DNA from: Streptomyces roseoviridis
GTDB lineage: Bacteria; Actinomycetota; Actinomycetes; Streptomycetales; Streptomycetaceae
Length of the DNA: 64,000 nucleotides
NCBI RefSeq assembly: GCF_039535235.1
Contig: NZ_BAAAWU010000001.1
Span: forward strand, 1,612,001 to 1,676,000
Reading direction: 5' to 3'
Below the pieces are notes generated by a model, which ran no database searches, was not told the DNA's origin, and saw only the letters and a program-made list of their open reading frames with translations. Shown piece after piece: positions 63,450 to 64,000 of this stretch (the first letter of the stretch is position 1; each line of letters begins with the position of its first letter). The position numbers and the translations under genes are program-made.

Positions 63450-64000
63450 TCAGGAGCGCTGCCAGGTCACCGGGACCTTCACCTCGGCACCGCCGTTGCC
63501 GCCTTCGCCGCCGAAGCGGAGGGTGCCGCCGAGGGAAGCGACGGTGTCGTTCCAGCAGTTGACGTCGGTGAGGCGGATCTCGGGCATCTTGAGGGTGCTC
63601 CCGTCCACCACCGGGCGGAAGGGCTTGATGGCGTCGGTCGACAGCTCCAGCTTCGCCGGACGGGCCGCCGTCCACGCGCCGCCGGTCTGGGCGAAGCGGG
63701 TGAGGATCTCGTCGTCGCCGCGGACGCCCGTGTCCGGGTCCGTCTTCGGGGCGAAGCGCAGCTCGACCAGGGTGGCCTTGTTGCCGGTCGGGAGGGTTCC
63801 GGCCGGGACCATCGCCACGAAGGTGCCCGTGATCGGCTTCGAGTCCGGGGACCAGCAGGGGTGGGCGGTGTACGGGATCCCGCCCGTGCCCGGGGGCTGG
63901 GTCGGCGGCGTGCTCGGGGTGGGGGTCGGCTCGCCGCCGCCCGTCGTCTCCCCCGTCGTCGTACCCTCGCTGACCCCGGTGTTCGCGCCGCCGTCGGATC
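63450..64000 (-). CDS. Exported or surface protein, C-terminal part only
   Basis: The stop is at 63450 and the frame runs off the window edge without a credible start, so only the last 183 residues are seen. The visible N-terminal side is a Thr/Pro/Gly linker (GGGEPTPTPSTPPTQPPGTG), typical of extracellular proteins. A beta-rich domain follows, beginning IPYTAHPCWSPDSKPITG and containing two Cys that may pair (HPCWS and DVNCWND). No catalytic motif is recognised. It may be the outer part of a membrane protein or kinase; this cannot be told from here. It is convergent with the Mrr-type gene. Confidence 0.6.
   Translation of the reverse strand, partial: SDGGANTGVSEGTTTGETTGGGEPTPTPSTPPTQPPGTGGIPYTAHPCWSPDSKPITGTFVAMVPAGTLPTGNKATLVELRFAPKTDPDTGVRGDDEILTRFAQTGGAWTAARPAKLELSTDAIKPFRPVVDGSTLKMPEIRLTDVNCWNDTVASLGGTLRFGGEGGNGGAEVKVPVTWQRS

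Overview
The window is chromosomal DNA from a Streptomyces or very close actinomycete. The evidence is the high GC content with strong third-position GC bias, frequent GTG and TTG starts, AGGAGG-type ribosome binding sites, several apparently leaderless starts, the sporulation gene whiI, and a gene order that (from memory, not searched) matches the S. coelicolor region around SCO5998-SCO6046. No transposase, integrase, prophage, CRISPR array, rRNA or tRNA gene was seen. The region reads as conserved core chromosome. Long antisense ORFs are common because of the GC bias and have been left out.

Layout. 1-6.6 kb holds a truncated SDR gene divergent from a TetR regulator, a PPK2 kinase, a lipoprotein deacetylase, a membrane-anchored nuclease with an Excalibur motif, a zinc-ribbon protein, a broken ABC-exporter relic, an AIM24 protein and a Pth2-type peptidyl-tRNA hydrolase. 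6.8-9.3 kb is the most striking part: a DUF692/MNIO oxidase fused to a C-terminal helical domain lies 7 bp from a TIGR04222 membrane protein that ends in a repetitive Cys/Gly/Ser tail. It looks like an enzyme and substrate pair of RiPP type. A secreted tripeptidyl-peptidase-like hydrolase follows. 11.2-17.9 kb carries hemQ, hemY and hemE of the coproporphyrin-dependent haem route, with a DUF4349 lipoprotein, a CoA-disulfide-reductase-like flavoprotein and a small RTX-like secreted protein between them. 18-26 kb holds DUF3000, whiI with a candidate sigma-WhiG promoter, rnd, a hydrolase and the fadA-fadB beta-oxidation operon.

26-37 kb is a cell-surface glycan island read on the minus strand. 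Five translationally coupled genes (Stealth, degenerate Stealth, Stealth, GT4 glycosyltransferase, PIG-L deacetylase) follow a separate degenerate PIG-L gene. The divergent LCP ligase gene at 37.3 kb fits attachment of a phosphoglycan to the wall. 38-42 kb holds a NYN-like protein, an amino acid permease and dxs. 42.6-51 kb holds three sugar-uptake units on the minus strand: xylFGH, the ROK regulator rok7B7 and ngcEFG. These face a divergent secreted GH92 alpha-mannosidase across a regulatory region with a DasR-like and a LacI-like site.

55-64 kb holds a small conserved protein, aconitase acnA with an iron-box-like site and a palindrome, an alpha/beta hydrolase divergent from an HTH regulator with shared half-sites, a VOC protein, an HTH-MurA fusion, an Mrr-type nuclease and the end of an exported protein cut by the window edge. 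Intrinsic terminators (perfect GC stems of 11-18 bp) separate most units, which allows transcription units to be drawn with some confidence.
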